From contig NZ_CP146986.1 of NCBI RefSeq assembly GCF_037126175.1, positions 4,898,501 through 4,962,500 on the forward strand: a stretch of DNA of 64,000 bases, read 5' to 3'. A model generated the notes under the pieces. That model worked only from the letters and a program-made list of their open reading frames with translations. It was not told the origin of the DNA and did not search any database. This document shows positions 34,184 to 42,362 of this stretch, piece by piece. The first letter of the stretch is position 1. Every line of letters begins with the position of its first letter. The stretch comes from Pseudomonas sp. RSB 5.4. GTDB lineage: Bacteria > Pseudomonadota > Gammaproteobacteria > Pseudomonadales > Pseudomonadaceae. The translations under genes and the position numbers were made by a program.

Positions 34184-34735
34184 GTGCGTTCCTCATATAT
34201 GTTGCGCTCCTGCTGTTGGCGGGCCTTCCTGGCGAGGCGGCCAAGCTAGCATAGCGTTTCAATGGCAGCCAACAGCGCTACGGGCGGTAAGCGGATGGCG
34301 TGTGGCAGGTTGTCGCATCGGCACAGCAGACTGTCGCCCCATCAACAACCGAACGGGTGTTTAAACGTGCAGCCCCGTGGGTGTTGCGTAAAAAAAGGCG
34401 CGATGTTGCCAGCTTTGGCGGGGTGTTGGAAGCGCTATCCGGCCGAACGTTCCTGAATCGCCCTTTTATTGTGCATCCCACACTTTTTCAGTGTGTTTCT
34501 GGTGCGCTCGTTCGTTTGCAAAGTGAGTCGCAGGGTAACGTTCTGGCGAATTGCCATTAATTTTAAGGACTTGCGATGACTGTCCGGTCGCGTTAAAAGC
34601 CGCGGGCCAGAAGAGTTTGAAACATTTTGGCGCACTTATTGCGTGCAGAATCTGGAACGCCCCGTTGGTTTCTTTTTACGAGAAGGAAAACCAGACGGGA
34701 CGGACGCAATCGCTTTCCTCGCAAAGGTAGTTCCG
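34184..34735. other. 552-bp divergent intergenic region
   Basis: It contains the promoter side of the ABC operon (minus) and the leader and sigma-54-like promoter of gabP (plus). Open frames inside it are short and lack coding character. Confidence 0.5.
34627..34643 (+). promoter_or_regulatory. Sigma-54-type promoter of gabP
   Basis: TTGGCGCACTTATTGCG matches the YTGGCACGN4TTGCW consensus with GG and GC elements exactly 10 bp apart. It lies about 95 bp before the gabP ATG. Nitrogen control by NtrC or CbrB would be expected. Confidence 0.6.
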
Positions 34736-36127
34736 ATGAGCAGTACCCCAAGCTCCAATGGCCTCGAACAGGGGCTCAAACCGCGTCATGTGACCATGTT
34801 GTCGATCGCCGGTGTTATCGGCGCCGGTCTGTTCGTTGGCTCCGGCCACGCGATCGCTGCCGCTGGCCCTGCCGTACTGCTGGCTTACGCCGCCGCCGGT
34901 ACCCTGGTGGTGCTGGTGATGCGCATGCTCGGTGAGATGGCTGTCGCCTCGCCTGACACCGGTTCGTTCTCGACATACGCCGACCGTGCCATCGGGCACT
35001 GGGCCGGCTTCACCATCGGCTGGTTGTACTGGTGGTTCTGGGTGTTGGTGATTCCGCTGGAGGCCAACGCCGCCGCGACCATCCTCCATGCCTGGTTCCC
35101 GAGTGTCGGCATCTGGGCGTTCGCACTGATCATCACCCTGCTGCTGACGGTCACCAACCTGTTCAGTGTGAAGAACTACGGTGAGTTCGAATTCTGGTTC
35201 GCCCTGATCAAAGTGCTGGCGATCATCGGCTTCATCATCCTTGGCCTTGCGGCGATCTTCGGCTTCCTGCCGAACAGCCAGGTCAGCGGTGTTTCCCACC
35301 TGTTCGACTCCGGCGGCTTCCTGCCAAACGGCATGGGCGCGGTGCTGGGTGCAATCCTGACCACCATGTTCTCGTTCATGGGGACCGAAATCGTGACCAT
35401 CGCGGCCGCGGAATCGAAGAACCCGGGCAAACAGATCTCCAAGGCCACCAACTCGGTGATCTGGCGGATCGGCCTGTTCTACCTCGTGTCGATCTTCATC
35501 GTTGTGGCCCTGGTGCCGTGGAACGATCCGACCCTGGCCAACCTCGGTTCCTACCAGACCGTGCTTGAGCGCATGGGCATCCCGAACGCGAAAATGATCG
35601 TCGACATCGTGGTGCTGGTCGCGGTAACCAGCTGCCTGAACTCGGCGCTGTACACCTCGTCGCGCATGCTGTTCTCCCTCGGCAAGCGCGGTGACGCACC
35701 GGCCATGTCAACTCGGGTCAATAAAAGCGGCACGCCTTACTGGGCAGTGATGTTGTCGACCGGTGCGGCGTTCCTCTGCACCTTCGCCAACTACGTGGCC
35801 CCGGCCGCGGTGTTCGAATTCCTGCTGGCCAGTTCCGGCGCCATCGCGCTGCTGGTGTACCTGGTGATCGCGTTCTCGCAACTGCGCATGCGTAAACAAC
35901 GCATGGCCCGCGGCGAGAAAATCGTCTTCAGCATGTGGCTGTTCCCGGGCCTGACCTACGCGGTGATCATCTTCATCGTCGCGGCCCTGACCATCATGCT
36001 GTTCCAGGAAGCCCACCGCGTGGAAATCCTCGCGACCGGCCTGCTGAGCCTCATGGTAGTCGTCGCCGGCCTGCTGGTGGCGCGTCGTCGCAAGCAGGAA
36101 AACCGTGGTGCGGTGGTGTTGAACTGA
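34736..36127 (+). CDS. gabP: GABA / amino-acid permease (APC family)
   Basis: 463 residues with twelve membrane helices. The amino-acid permease signature is present: LSIAGVIGAGLFVGSG in helix 1, MRMLGEMAVASPDTGSFSTYA, and GTEIVTIAAAESKNP. Closest in memory to GabP, which imports 4-aminobutyrate by proton symport. The ATG at 34736 (MSSTPSSNGLEQGLKPRHV) has AAGG upstream; the in-frame extension toward 34643 starts at the promoter itself and is excluded. It is monocistronic, ending in a terminator. Confidence 0.88.
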   Translation: MSSTPSSNGLEQGLKPRHVTMLSIAGVIGAGLFVGSGHAIAAAGPAVLLAYAAAGTLVVLVMRMLGEMAVASPDTGSFSTYADRAIGHWAGFTIGWLYWWFWVLVIPLEANAAATILHAWFPSVGIWAFALIITLLLTVTNLFSVKNYGEFEFWFALIKVLAIIGFIILGLAAIFGFLPNSQVSGVSHLFDSGGFLPNGMGAVLGAILTTMFSFMGTEIVTIAAAESKNPGKQISKATNSVIWRIGLFYLVSIFIVVALVPWNDPTLANLGSYQTVLERMGIPNAKMIVDIVVLVAVTSCLNSALYTSSRMLFSLGKRGDAPAMSTRVNKSGTPYWAVMLSTGAAFLCTFANYVAPAAVFEFLLASSGAIALLVYLVIAFSQLRMRKQRMARGEKIVFSMWLFPGLTYAVIIFIVAALTIMLFQEAHRVEILATGLLSLMVVVAGLLVARRRKQENRGAVVLN

Positions 36128-36144
36128 TCCGCAACGCGTAATGC

Positions 36145-36181
36145 AAAACGGCCGCTGTCAGTGATGACGAGCGGCCGTTTT
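36145..36181 (+). terminator. Intrinsic terminator of gabP
   Basis: AAAACGGCCGCT and AGCGGCCGTTTT pair perfectly around a 13-nt loop, then T residues. Confidence 0.9.
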
Positions 36182-36197
36182 TGTTTGTGCGCGGGGT

Positions 36198-36650
36198 TTA
36201 TTCGCTCTTTTCTTCCTGGGCATCCAACGACTTGCCGTAAGTATCCAGCGCAATCCCGAAATCGGTGATGAACTGTGGCTCGGTCAGCCAGGCCTGGGCG
36301 GTTTCGATGTCCATGCCATCGGCCCACATGCGGTAGTCGATCAGCATGTCGGCGGCCAGGTGAGTGGCGGCCATGCCTTCGTTCTCGGCATTTTCCATGT
36401 CCAGCAGCTCTGGATGGTCAACGATGATGAACGCCAGTTCGCGCAGCAGGGTCAGCAGCATTTCGTTGCGGCTGACGGCTTCGGCGTCGCGCATTTTGCT
36501 GAACATTGCGAGGGTGTATTCCGGGATCGGCTCGTCCAGATGCCCGAGATTGTCGTCCTGGTCCAGCGGCTTACGGCCGACCATGCGGATGTGCTTGGCT
36601 TTGGCCTTGGCGCGTTTGGCGCGTTTCTGTTGCTTGTTCAGGGATGCCAT
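36198..36650 (-). CDS. Hypothetical protein, tandem paralogue B
   Basis: 150 residues. The Lys/Arg-rich N terminus MASLNKQQKRAKRAKAKAK is followed by an acidic helical body (PEYTLAMFSKMRDAEAVSRNEM). It shares the start and domain plan (MASxNKQQKRAxRAKxKAK, FxKMxDAExxSxxxM, YRxW) with the gene just upstream, so the two arose by tandem duplication. The basic tail suggests nucleic-acid or ribosome contact. No known family. It is the second gene of the pair, 6 bp after the first. Confidence 0.85.
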   Translation of the reverse strand: MASLNKQQKRAKRAKAKAKHIRMVGRKPLDQDDNLGHLDEPIPEYTLAMFSKMRDAEAVSRNEMLLTLLRELAFIIVDHPELLDMENAENEGMAATHLAADMLIDYRMWADGMDIETAQAWLTEPQFITDFGIALDTYGKSLDAQEEKSE

Positions 36651-36656
36651 GGGTAC

Positions 36657-37070
36657 TCAGTTCTTCTGTTGGGTTTGTGCGGCGATTGCGTCGGACGCCG
36701 CCACATAGTCGGCCTGGAAGGCCGGGGATTCGATCCACGCCAGGGCGCCGGCTTCGTCGGTTTCCTGGGACCACTGGCGATACTCGATCAGCGCGGCGAG
36801 GATGAAATCCATCGCGCCTTCTTCGCCTTCCTGCTCGTAGACCAGTCCTAGCAGCGGGTCTTCGAGGAACGCGGTGCACATGGCTTGCTGGCTGATCTTC
36901 TCGGCATCGATCATTTTCTTGAACAGCTCGGTCAGGTCCACCGACTCGAAGTCGATACGGTCATCGTTCGGGTCCAGTTCGACCGGCGTCTCGGTGCGTT
37001 TGGTGCGGTTTTGCTTGGCCTTGGTCTTGGCCCGGGCGGCGCGTTTTTGCTGCTTGTTGGCGGAGGCCAT
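36657..37070 (-). CDS. Hypothetical protein, tandem paralogue A
   Basis: 137 residues beginning MASANKQQKRAARAKTKAKQN, with a body of similar plan to the downstream copy (LFKKMIDAEKISQQAM, ALIEYRQWSQETDE). Overall identity is modest, so the duplication is old. No signal peptide or membrane helix. It lies 28 bp after the hydrolase gene's stop and could be co-transcribed with it. Confidence 0.85.
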   Translation of the reverse strand: MASANKQQKRAARAKTKAKQNRTKRTETPVELDPNDDRIDFESVDLTELFKKMIDAEKISQQAMCTAFLEDPLLGLVYEQEGEEGAMDFILAALIEYRQWSQETDEAGALAWIESPAFQADYVAASDAIAAQTQQKN

Positions 37071-37098
37071 GGTGTGTTCCGTCGTGCGTTGAAAGGGC

Positions 37099-38073
37099 TC
37101 AGCTGCGTGGCACTGGCCGCCCGGGTGTGTCGGGGGCCAGCTCGCCGGTTTGCAGCCAGGTCAGAGCGATGGGCCATAGTGTGGCTTGGTATGCGCTGCG
37201 AAAAAAGGCGAAATGTCCGACTTGTTGTTCGCCGATGTCCTGCGGCTCGATGCGCAGGTGGGTTTTGTGCGCATGGCTGAAGTAGTCGAGCAGGCGTTCG
37301 ATGGCTGGAATGGTGCCGTAGGGGTCGTCGCTGATGCTAATCGCCAGGGTGTGTGCGCGGACGTTGGCGAAGGGCAGGCGACCGCTTGCCTTCAGCAGTC
37401 GGCGACCGCTCGGACGCTGCTCGTAGCGCGCGGCAGGCGTGCTCCAGTCGCGTACGACGCCGGCGGGCGTGTCCTCCAGCCAGCCGAGGCGCTTGCCCGG
37501 GAAATAGCCACAGAACCGCGTCAACAGCGGCATCAGCAGGTGCCATTTACCGAACATGCGCCGGCGCTGTTCGGGGGCATAGTCGCGCCAGTAAGCGAAC
37601 TGCGCGCCGACCGTCACCAGCCGACGAATGACCTGCCCGGACTCGCCGAGTCCGGCCGCGCAACCGCCGAAACTGTGGCCGACCACATCGATTGGCTGGC
37701 CGGAGAATTCCCGTTGCGCGCGTTTGAGCATCGCCTCGAAATCCAGCGCGCCCCAGTCGGTCCATGAAGCCTCAAGGCCTTTCAGGGTTGCCGGGCGTGA
37801 TTCGCCGATGCCTCGATAGTCGTAGGTGATCACGTCGAAGCCGTTGGCGAACAGGTAATCGGCGAAGCGTGAATAGTGTCGGCAGCGTACCGAGGTGGCG
37901 GCGTTGATGATGACTACCGGTCGCTGGATGTCGGGCAGGGCATGGCGCCAGGTGAAGCCGCCAAGGGCAAAGTCATCCTCGGCGGCTTCCGTGAAGGGTT
38001 CACCTTGCGCCGCGGTCAAAATTGGCAACCTTGACTGCATATCCTGCATCGCGGGCGTGTCCTGACAGGTCAT
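37099..38073 (-). CDS. Alpha/beta hydrolase
   Basis: 324 residues. The nucleophile elbow is VVGHSFGG (Ser). YDYRGIGES precedes it as in serine hydrolases, and HFAFFR near the C terminus supplies the catalytic His. The start ATG at 38073 has AAGGTGG 7 bp upstream; a TTG further out has no such site. Substrate unknown. It may be an esterase or thioesterase rather than a lipase, as there is no signal peptide. Confidence 0.87.
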   Translation of the reverse strand: MTCQDTPAMQDMQSRLPILTAAQGEPFTEAAEDDFALGGFTWRHALPDIQRPVVIINAATSVRCRHYSRFADYLFANGFDVITYDYRGIGESRPATLKGLEASWTDWGALDFEAMLKRAQREFSGQPIDVVGHSFGGCAAGLGESGQVIRRLVTVGAQFAYWRDYAPEQRRRMFGKWHLLMPLLTRFCGYFPGKRLGWLEDTPAGVVRDWSTPAARYEQRPSGRRLLKASGRLPFANVRAHTLAISISDDPYGTIPAIERLLDYFSHAHKTHLRIEPQDIGEQQVGHFAFFRSAYQATLWPIALTWLQTGELAPDTPGRPVPRS

Positions 38074-38141
38074 GGCTTTCCACCTTTGCGGGTAAGTTGC
38101 CAACGATAGTCTCGGCGCCGCCCGGCAACAATCCAGAAGGT

Positions 38142-39200
38142 TTATTCAGTCGATTGAATGAGCAGGCGTTCTTCGATCAAGGCCTGTTCCCGATTGAGTT
38201 CTGCGCGTAATTCTTCCTCACTCGGCAGTATCGTCTTGTAACTGCTGGCGAACAGTTGCTCATTGCCCTTGAGCATCGAGTAACGCGCGACCGAATCATT
38301 GCTCTCTGCACACAGAATGATCCCGACTGTCGGCTTGTCGCCCTCGTTGCGCTTGAGTTCGTCGTACATGCGTACATACATGTCCATCTGTCCGACATCG
38401 CCGGCACTGAGCCTTCCGCTTTTGAGCTCAATGATCACAAAGCATTTGAGCAAATAGTTGTAGAACACCAGATCGATGTACAGATCTACATCAGGAGTAC
38501 TGAGGCGTTGTTGGCGAGCGACGAAGGAAAAGCCCTTGCCCAGCTCAAGAAGAAAGCTCTGCAGGTGTTCGATGAGAGCCTGTTCAAGAGCATCCTCTCT
38601 GATCTTGCAGGGCGCAGGCAGCCCGAGAAACTCTAGCAAGACTGGGTCGCGAATGAACTCGCGCGGATTGTCTTTCATCGCCTCAATGTTGGTGGAGGCT
38701 TCCTCAATCACATCGGCCTTGTCTCGACTCATGAGGAGTCGTTCGTAGTAGAGCGTATTGATCTGGCGATCAAGGGCGCGGCTGGACCAGTTCAGGTTCG
38801 CGGTTTCTTCCACGTACCATTGACGCGCTTTTGCGCTTTCGACCCGCAGCAGCCTGCGATAGTGAGTCCAGCTCAATTCGAGACGCAGTGCGTCTCGAAT
38901 TGGGAACAGCTGATAAAACAGGCGCATCTTGCGAAGATTGGTTTCATCAAACCCCTTCCCGAACTGCGCCGTCAGATCCTTCGCCAACAAAGCCAGCAAC
39001 TGCTTGCCATACCCTGCCCGCTGCGCCCCTTGCTGTTCAAACTCGACAATATGCCGGCCGATCTGCCAACAGGTCTGGACTTGAATCGTATCAACCGCAC
39101 GCAGCACTTTTTGCCGCGACTGGCGAATCAGTTCGCCCAACTCCCCCAGCAATGAATCGATTTTCGGGTCTTGCGCATCAGTAGGTTTTACCTGGCTCAT
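38142..39200 (-). CDS. DUF1016 / PD-(D/E)xK nuclease-domain protein (YhcG-like)
   Basis: 352 residues. The N-terminal DUF1016 domain (about 15-175) has the WQIGRHIVEFEQ and RMRLFYQLFP blocks. The C-terminal PD-(D/E)xK fold has D243 in DLYIDLVFYN and E258-L-K260 in VIIELKSG, so the active site is intact. E. coli YhcG is the named relative; its substrate is not firmly known. It stands alone 68 bp from the hydrolase start. Confidence 0.9.
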   Translation of the reverse strand: MSQVKPTDAQDPKIDSLLGELGELIRQSRQKVLRAVDTIQVQTCWQIGRHIVEFEQQGAQRAGYGKQLLALLAKDLTAQFGKGFDETNLRKMRLFYQLFPIRDALRLELSWTHYRRLLRVESAKARQWYVEETANLNWSSRALDRQINTLYYERLLMSRDKADVIEEASTNIEAMKDNPREFIRDPVLLEFLGLPAPCKIREDALEQALIEHLQSFLLELGKGFSFVARQQRLSTPDVDLYIDLVFYNYLLKCFVIIELKSGRLSAGDVGQMDMYVRMYDELKRNEGDKPTVGIILCAESNDSVARYSMLKGNEQLFASSYKTILPSEEELRAELNREQALIEERLLIQSTE

Positions 39201-39462
39201 CGAGTCTTCCGCATCAGTGGAAACAGACGCAAAAGCATGCCGGGATTCGCCGCTCGGCGATGTCGGGCGAGCCCTGTATAGGCGGCAGGAAGAGGGGATG
39301 GGTATTGCAGGACGTTGCCGGCAAAAGGTGTTTCAGTGAGTGATGGTCTGTAGTCCATTTCGTACACAGGCCAAGTTCCAATCAATCTAAAACGCGTGCT
39401 TCCCTGGCCGGATCAAATAAGGAGTCACGGTTGGGCTCTAAAAGAGTCCGGGAGTAGGGATT

Positions 39463-39912
39463 ATGAAGCGCATTCTTTCATTCATGCTGCCAGTCGCTGC
39501 GGTCGCTGTATTGGCTTTTCCGGCGATGCTGCAGGCGGCCAGCCTTGAGCCCGTCGACAGCGCAGGCGTACAGGCTCAACAACAGCAGCAAAACGGCATC
39601 AACTACTTGTCCGGCGGGATTGGCGTTGATGAGGCAAAAGCCATTCAACAATCCACCGGTTACAACCTGCACATGACGTTCGCGGTGGGGGCGCAAGACC
39701 AGTACACCGCTGATGTCGATGTGATGATTCAAAAGTCACCGGGGCAAACCGTACTGACTCTCACCCAAACGGGTCCGCTGGTTTACGTGCAACTACCACC
39801 CGGTAAGTACACGGTGGTCGCCACGCGCAATGGCGAAACACGGCGCGATGAGACAGACGTTGGCAGCGGCGCCGCCCGCAATCTGGTGTTCCACTGGAAT
39901 GACGCTGGATAG
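39463..39912 (+). CDS. Exported carboxypeptidase-regulatory-like (Ig-fold) protein
   Basis: 149 residues. The signal peptide is about MKRILSFMLPVAAVAVLAFPAMLQA, cut before ASLEP. A Gln-rich linker (QAQQQQQNG) is followed by a beta-sandwich ending LPPGKYTVVATRNGE, the pattern of carboxypeptidase regulatory domains. Periplasmic. Function unknown. Confidence 0.8.
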   Translation: MKRILSFMLPVAAVAVLAFPAMLQAASLEPVDSAGVQAQQQQQNGINYLSGGIGVDEAKAIQQSTGYNLHMTFAVGAQDQYTADVDVMIQKSPGQTVLTLTQTGPLVYVQLPPGKYTVVATRNGETRRDETDVGSGAARNLVFHWNDAG

Positions 39913-39988
39913 TGTTGGGTTCAATTGAAAGTCGAGGCGCGGGTACAATCCCGCGCCTTATGTTTCTGTGATGCAAGGAAGTGCTGGT

Positions 39989-40270
39989 TTGAAAGGGATT
40001 TTGCGTATTGGCTCAGCGGTGAGCCTGGTTTTGCTGTTGGCTGGTTGTGGAACGATGATGGGGCGCCTGAACGGTGATTCTGCAGAACCGTACTACAAAG
40101 GCGTCGACGGCAACCTGCACTTGCTTGGCGTGAGAGGGGGAGACGGCATGCCCGCCGCGGTCATCTGCTACATGATGATCGTTTGCCCGGTGATTACCGT
40201 GGTATCGCTGCCGGTAGACGCTGCGCTCGACACGGTTTTGTTGCCGGTCGACTACGTCAACACCCTCTGA
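39989..40270 (+). CDS. YceK/YidQ-type lipoprotein
   Basis: 93 residues if it starts at TTG 39989, which has AAGGAAG 7 bp upstream and gives a clean lipoprotein signal (MKGILRIGSAVSLVLLLAGC). The ATG at 39971 lacks a ribosome-binding site and would lengthen the n-region. The lipobox LLAGC fixes the modified Cys. The body YYKGVDGNLHLLG...PVDAALDTVLLPVDY is the YceK family pattern (small outer-membrane-linked proteins of unknown role). Confidence 0.8.
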   Translation: MKGILRIGSAVSLVLLLAGCGTMMGRLNGDSAEPYYKGVDGNLHLLGVRGGDGMPAAVICYMMIVCPVITVVSLPVDAALDTVLLPVDYVNTL

Positions 40271-40284
40271 GGGCCAACCGTCAT

Positions 40285-40635
40285 TTACCCCCGCGTACGC
40301 TTGCCCTTCTGCTTGTCGCTGGGCTCGTGCGCCATCCGGTAAATCCATAATCCGATCCAGCCGACGGCTATCAGGAATACGGTGCCGATGCATTGCGACA
40401 CGATCTCGAACCAGAACATTCGCGGTTGCAGTGCAAGGGTGTAGGTGTGGCGTGGACCGGAGCGGTTCCATGTGGTGATGGAGCCGCTGATCAAGCTGTG
40501 GACGATCAGATAAATCGACGCGCCGATGAGGAAGGCGATCAGTACGCCGACCAGCACCGTCACCCAGAATGCAGCCCGACTCTGGCGATAGGGTGGCGGA
40601 TGGGGCAGGGGTACGCGGGTTCTTTTCTGGTTCAT
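40285..40635 (-). CDS. Small membrane protein, two helices
   Basis: 116 residues from ATG 40635 (MNQKRTRVPLPHPPPYRQ). Two hydrophobic helices (FWVTVLVGVLIAFLIGASIYLIV and GTVFLIAVGWIGLWIY) flank a soluble loop, with a basic C-terminal tail. Frames upstream of this ATG are open but do not look coding. Function unknown. Confidence 0.65.
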   Translation of the reverse strand: MNQKRTRVPLPHPPPYRQSRAAFWVTVLVGVLIAFLIGASIYLIVHSLISGSITTWNRSGPRHTYTLALQPRMFWFEIVSQCIGTVFLIAVGWIGLWIYRMAHEPSDKQKGKRTRG

Positions 40636-40809
40636 CGAACGGATGACCCTCTTCCATAAGGTGCAGCCAAAGTAGCGCGGATCGCCTTTGTTCGAAACCC
40701 GTCGCGCATTTGCGCAATCAAAACCCGCGATGCCTGGGAAAGGCTCGCGGGTTTTTTCTGGGCTGCGCAAAGGGGCTGGATTGAGCCGCCATCAAATCGC
40801 AGGCATAAA

Positions 40810-40839
40810 AAAACCCTGAATCTTGCGATTCAGGGTTTT
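40810..40839 (-). terminator. Terminator of tRNA-Phe
   Basis: Perfect 13-bp stem AAAACCCTGAATC with a TTGC loop. On the minus strand it follows the tRNA 3' end by 7 bp and is followed by T residues. Confidence 0.9.
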
Positions 40840-40846
40840 CGGTATT

Positions 40847-40922
40847 TGGTGCCCAGAGACGGAATCGAACCGCCGACACGGGGATTTTCAATCCCCTGCT
40901 CTACCGACTGAGCTATCTGGGC
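40847..40922 (-). tRNA. tRNA-Phe (GAA)
   Basis: 76 nt on the minus strand with CCA. Acceptor GCCCAGA, D loop AGCTCAGTCGGTAGAGC, anticodon loop TTGAAAA (GAA), T arm GGTTCGATT. Confidence 0.97.
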
Positions 40923-41025
40923 AACGGGGCGCATTAAAAGGGTTTTTCGGATTTACGTCAACGACTTTTTTAAAATTTCTTAAATTAATTCCGTCGCTTA
41001 CGATCCGACCCCCGATTTTGCGGGT

Positions 41026-41298
41026 TTACTCTGCAGGCGGAACGTAGCCTTCGGCCTTGGCGTAATCCTCGCCGGAGAAGTACTTGTCCATTTCGCCCTG
41101 AAGATATTTGCGATCTTCGGCGTTCATCATGTTCAGACGCTTTTCGTTGATCAGCAGGGTCTGGTGTTTCTGCCAGTCAGCCCAGGCCTTGGCCGAGACG
41201 TGGTCAAAAATATCCTGACCTTTGGCGCCCGGGAAAGGAGCGCGTTCCAGCGCGGGCAGTTCTTCTTTGTACTTGCGGCACATGATGGTGCGGGTCAT
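41026..41298 (-). CDS. yggX: Fe(II)-trafficking / oxidative-damage-protection protein YggX
   Basis: 90 residues, full family length. [24 protein letters not shown] with the conserved Cys near the start and [13 protein letters not shown]. YggX limits oxidative damage to Fe-S clusters. Its start overlaps the mutY stop by ATGA; pairing with an Fe-S glycosylase is conserved in Proteobacteria. Confidence 0.96.
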   Translation of the reverse strand: MTRTIMCRKYKEELPALERAPFPGAKGQDIFDHVSAKAWADWQKHQTLLINEKRLNMMNAEDRKYLQGEMDKYFSGEDYAKAEGYVPPAE

Positions 41299-42362
41299 GA
41301 CGACTCTCCTGCGTTCAATACGGCGGCCGCGCGTTCGAGCAAGGTTTTGACCGGGGCGGCAAGGCCCAGGCGCGGCGGGGTGGCGAGGTTATACCAGAGC
41401 CAGTCGGCCTCGGCCACGTGCTGACCGGCCTCCTGCACCTGAACCAGCCAGGGTTCGATGGACAGCTGGAAATGGCTGAAGGTGTGGACGAGGCTTGGCA
41501 GCGCCTGCTGCTCGCCCATGGTCAGCGAGTGCTGGTCGGCCAGATGCTGCAGGTCGTCGAGGTCATCGAGTTCCGGCAGGCTCCATAAACCGCCCCACAG
41601 GCCTGTCGACGGGCGACGATAAAGCAGAATCGCGCCTTCGCCGTTGGCCAGCAGCGGCATCAGCGTGCGTTTCTGCGGGATGGCCTTGCGCGGTTTGGGA
41701 ATCGGGTAGCGCGTCTCCAGCCCGAGCATGTGCGCCTCGCAGCCCTTTTCCAGCGGGCACAGCAGGCAGCTCGGTTTGCTGCGCGTACACAGCGTGGCGC
41801 CAAGATCCATCATCGCCTGGGTGTAGGCGTTGACCCGATCGTGCGGCGTGAAACGCTCTGCGTTGGCCCACAGCTGTTTGGCGACCTTCGGCTCACCAGG
41901 GTAACCCTCTTGCGCGGTAAAACGCGCCAGAACGCGTTTGACGTTGCCATCGAGGATCGGCGCGCGCAGGCCCATGCTGATGCTGGCGATAGCCCCAGCG
42001 GTGGACAGGCCGATCCCCGGCAGATCCGTCAGCTTTTCGACGTCCCGCGGAAATTCGCCGCCATACTGGCTGACGACGATCTTCGCGGTCTTCTGCAGAT
42101 TGCGCGCGCGGGTGTAGTAACCCAGCCCGGTCCACAAGTGCAGCACTTCGTCCTCCGGCGCTTCGGCCAGCGCTTGCACCGTTGGCAGCGCGGCCATGAA
42201 GCGGTCGAAGTAATTGAGCACGGTGCTGACCTGGGTCTGCTGCAACATGATCTCCGACACCCATACCCGATACGGATTGATGTCTTGCTGCCAGGGCAAA
42301 TCGTGGCGGCCGTGGCGGTCGAACCATTCCAGCACCGCCATGGAAAACTGCTCCGCTCTCAT
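41295..42362 (-). CDS. mutY: A/G-specific adenine glycosylase
   Basis: 355 residues. Removes A mispaired with 8-oxo-[11 protein letters not shown] carries the catalytic Glu, and [15 protein letters not shown] is the helix-hairpin-helix followed by [11 protein letters not shown] with the catalytic Asp. The 4Fe-4S ligands are C-x6-C-x2-C-x5-C in [19 protein letters not shown] Nudix-like C-terminal domain recognises 8-oxo-G. ATGA overlaps couple it to asmA upstream and yggX downstream. Confidence 0.97.
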   Translation of the reverse strand: MRAEQFSMAVLEWFDRHGRHDLPWQQDINPYRVWVSEIMLQQTQVSTVLNYFDRFMAALPTVQALAEAPEDEVLHLWTGLGYYTRARNLQKTAKIVVSQYGGEFPRDVEKLTDLPGIGLSTAGAIASISMGLRAPILDGNVKRVLARFTAQEGYPGEPKVAKQLWANAERFTPHDRVNAYTQAMMDLGATLCTRSKPSCLLCPLEKGCEAHMLGLETRYPIPKPRKAIPQKRTLMPLLANGEGAILLYRRPSTGLWGGLWSLPELDDLDDLQHLADQHSLTMGEQQALPSLVHTFSHFQLSIEPWLVQVQEAGQHVAEADWLWYNLATPPRLGLAAPVKTLLERAAAVLNAGESS

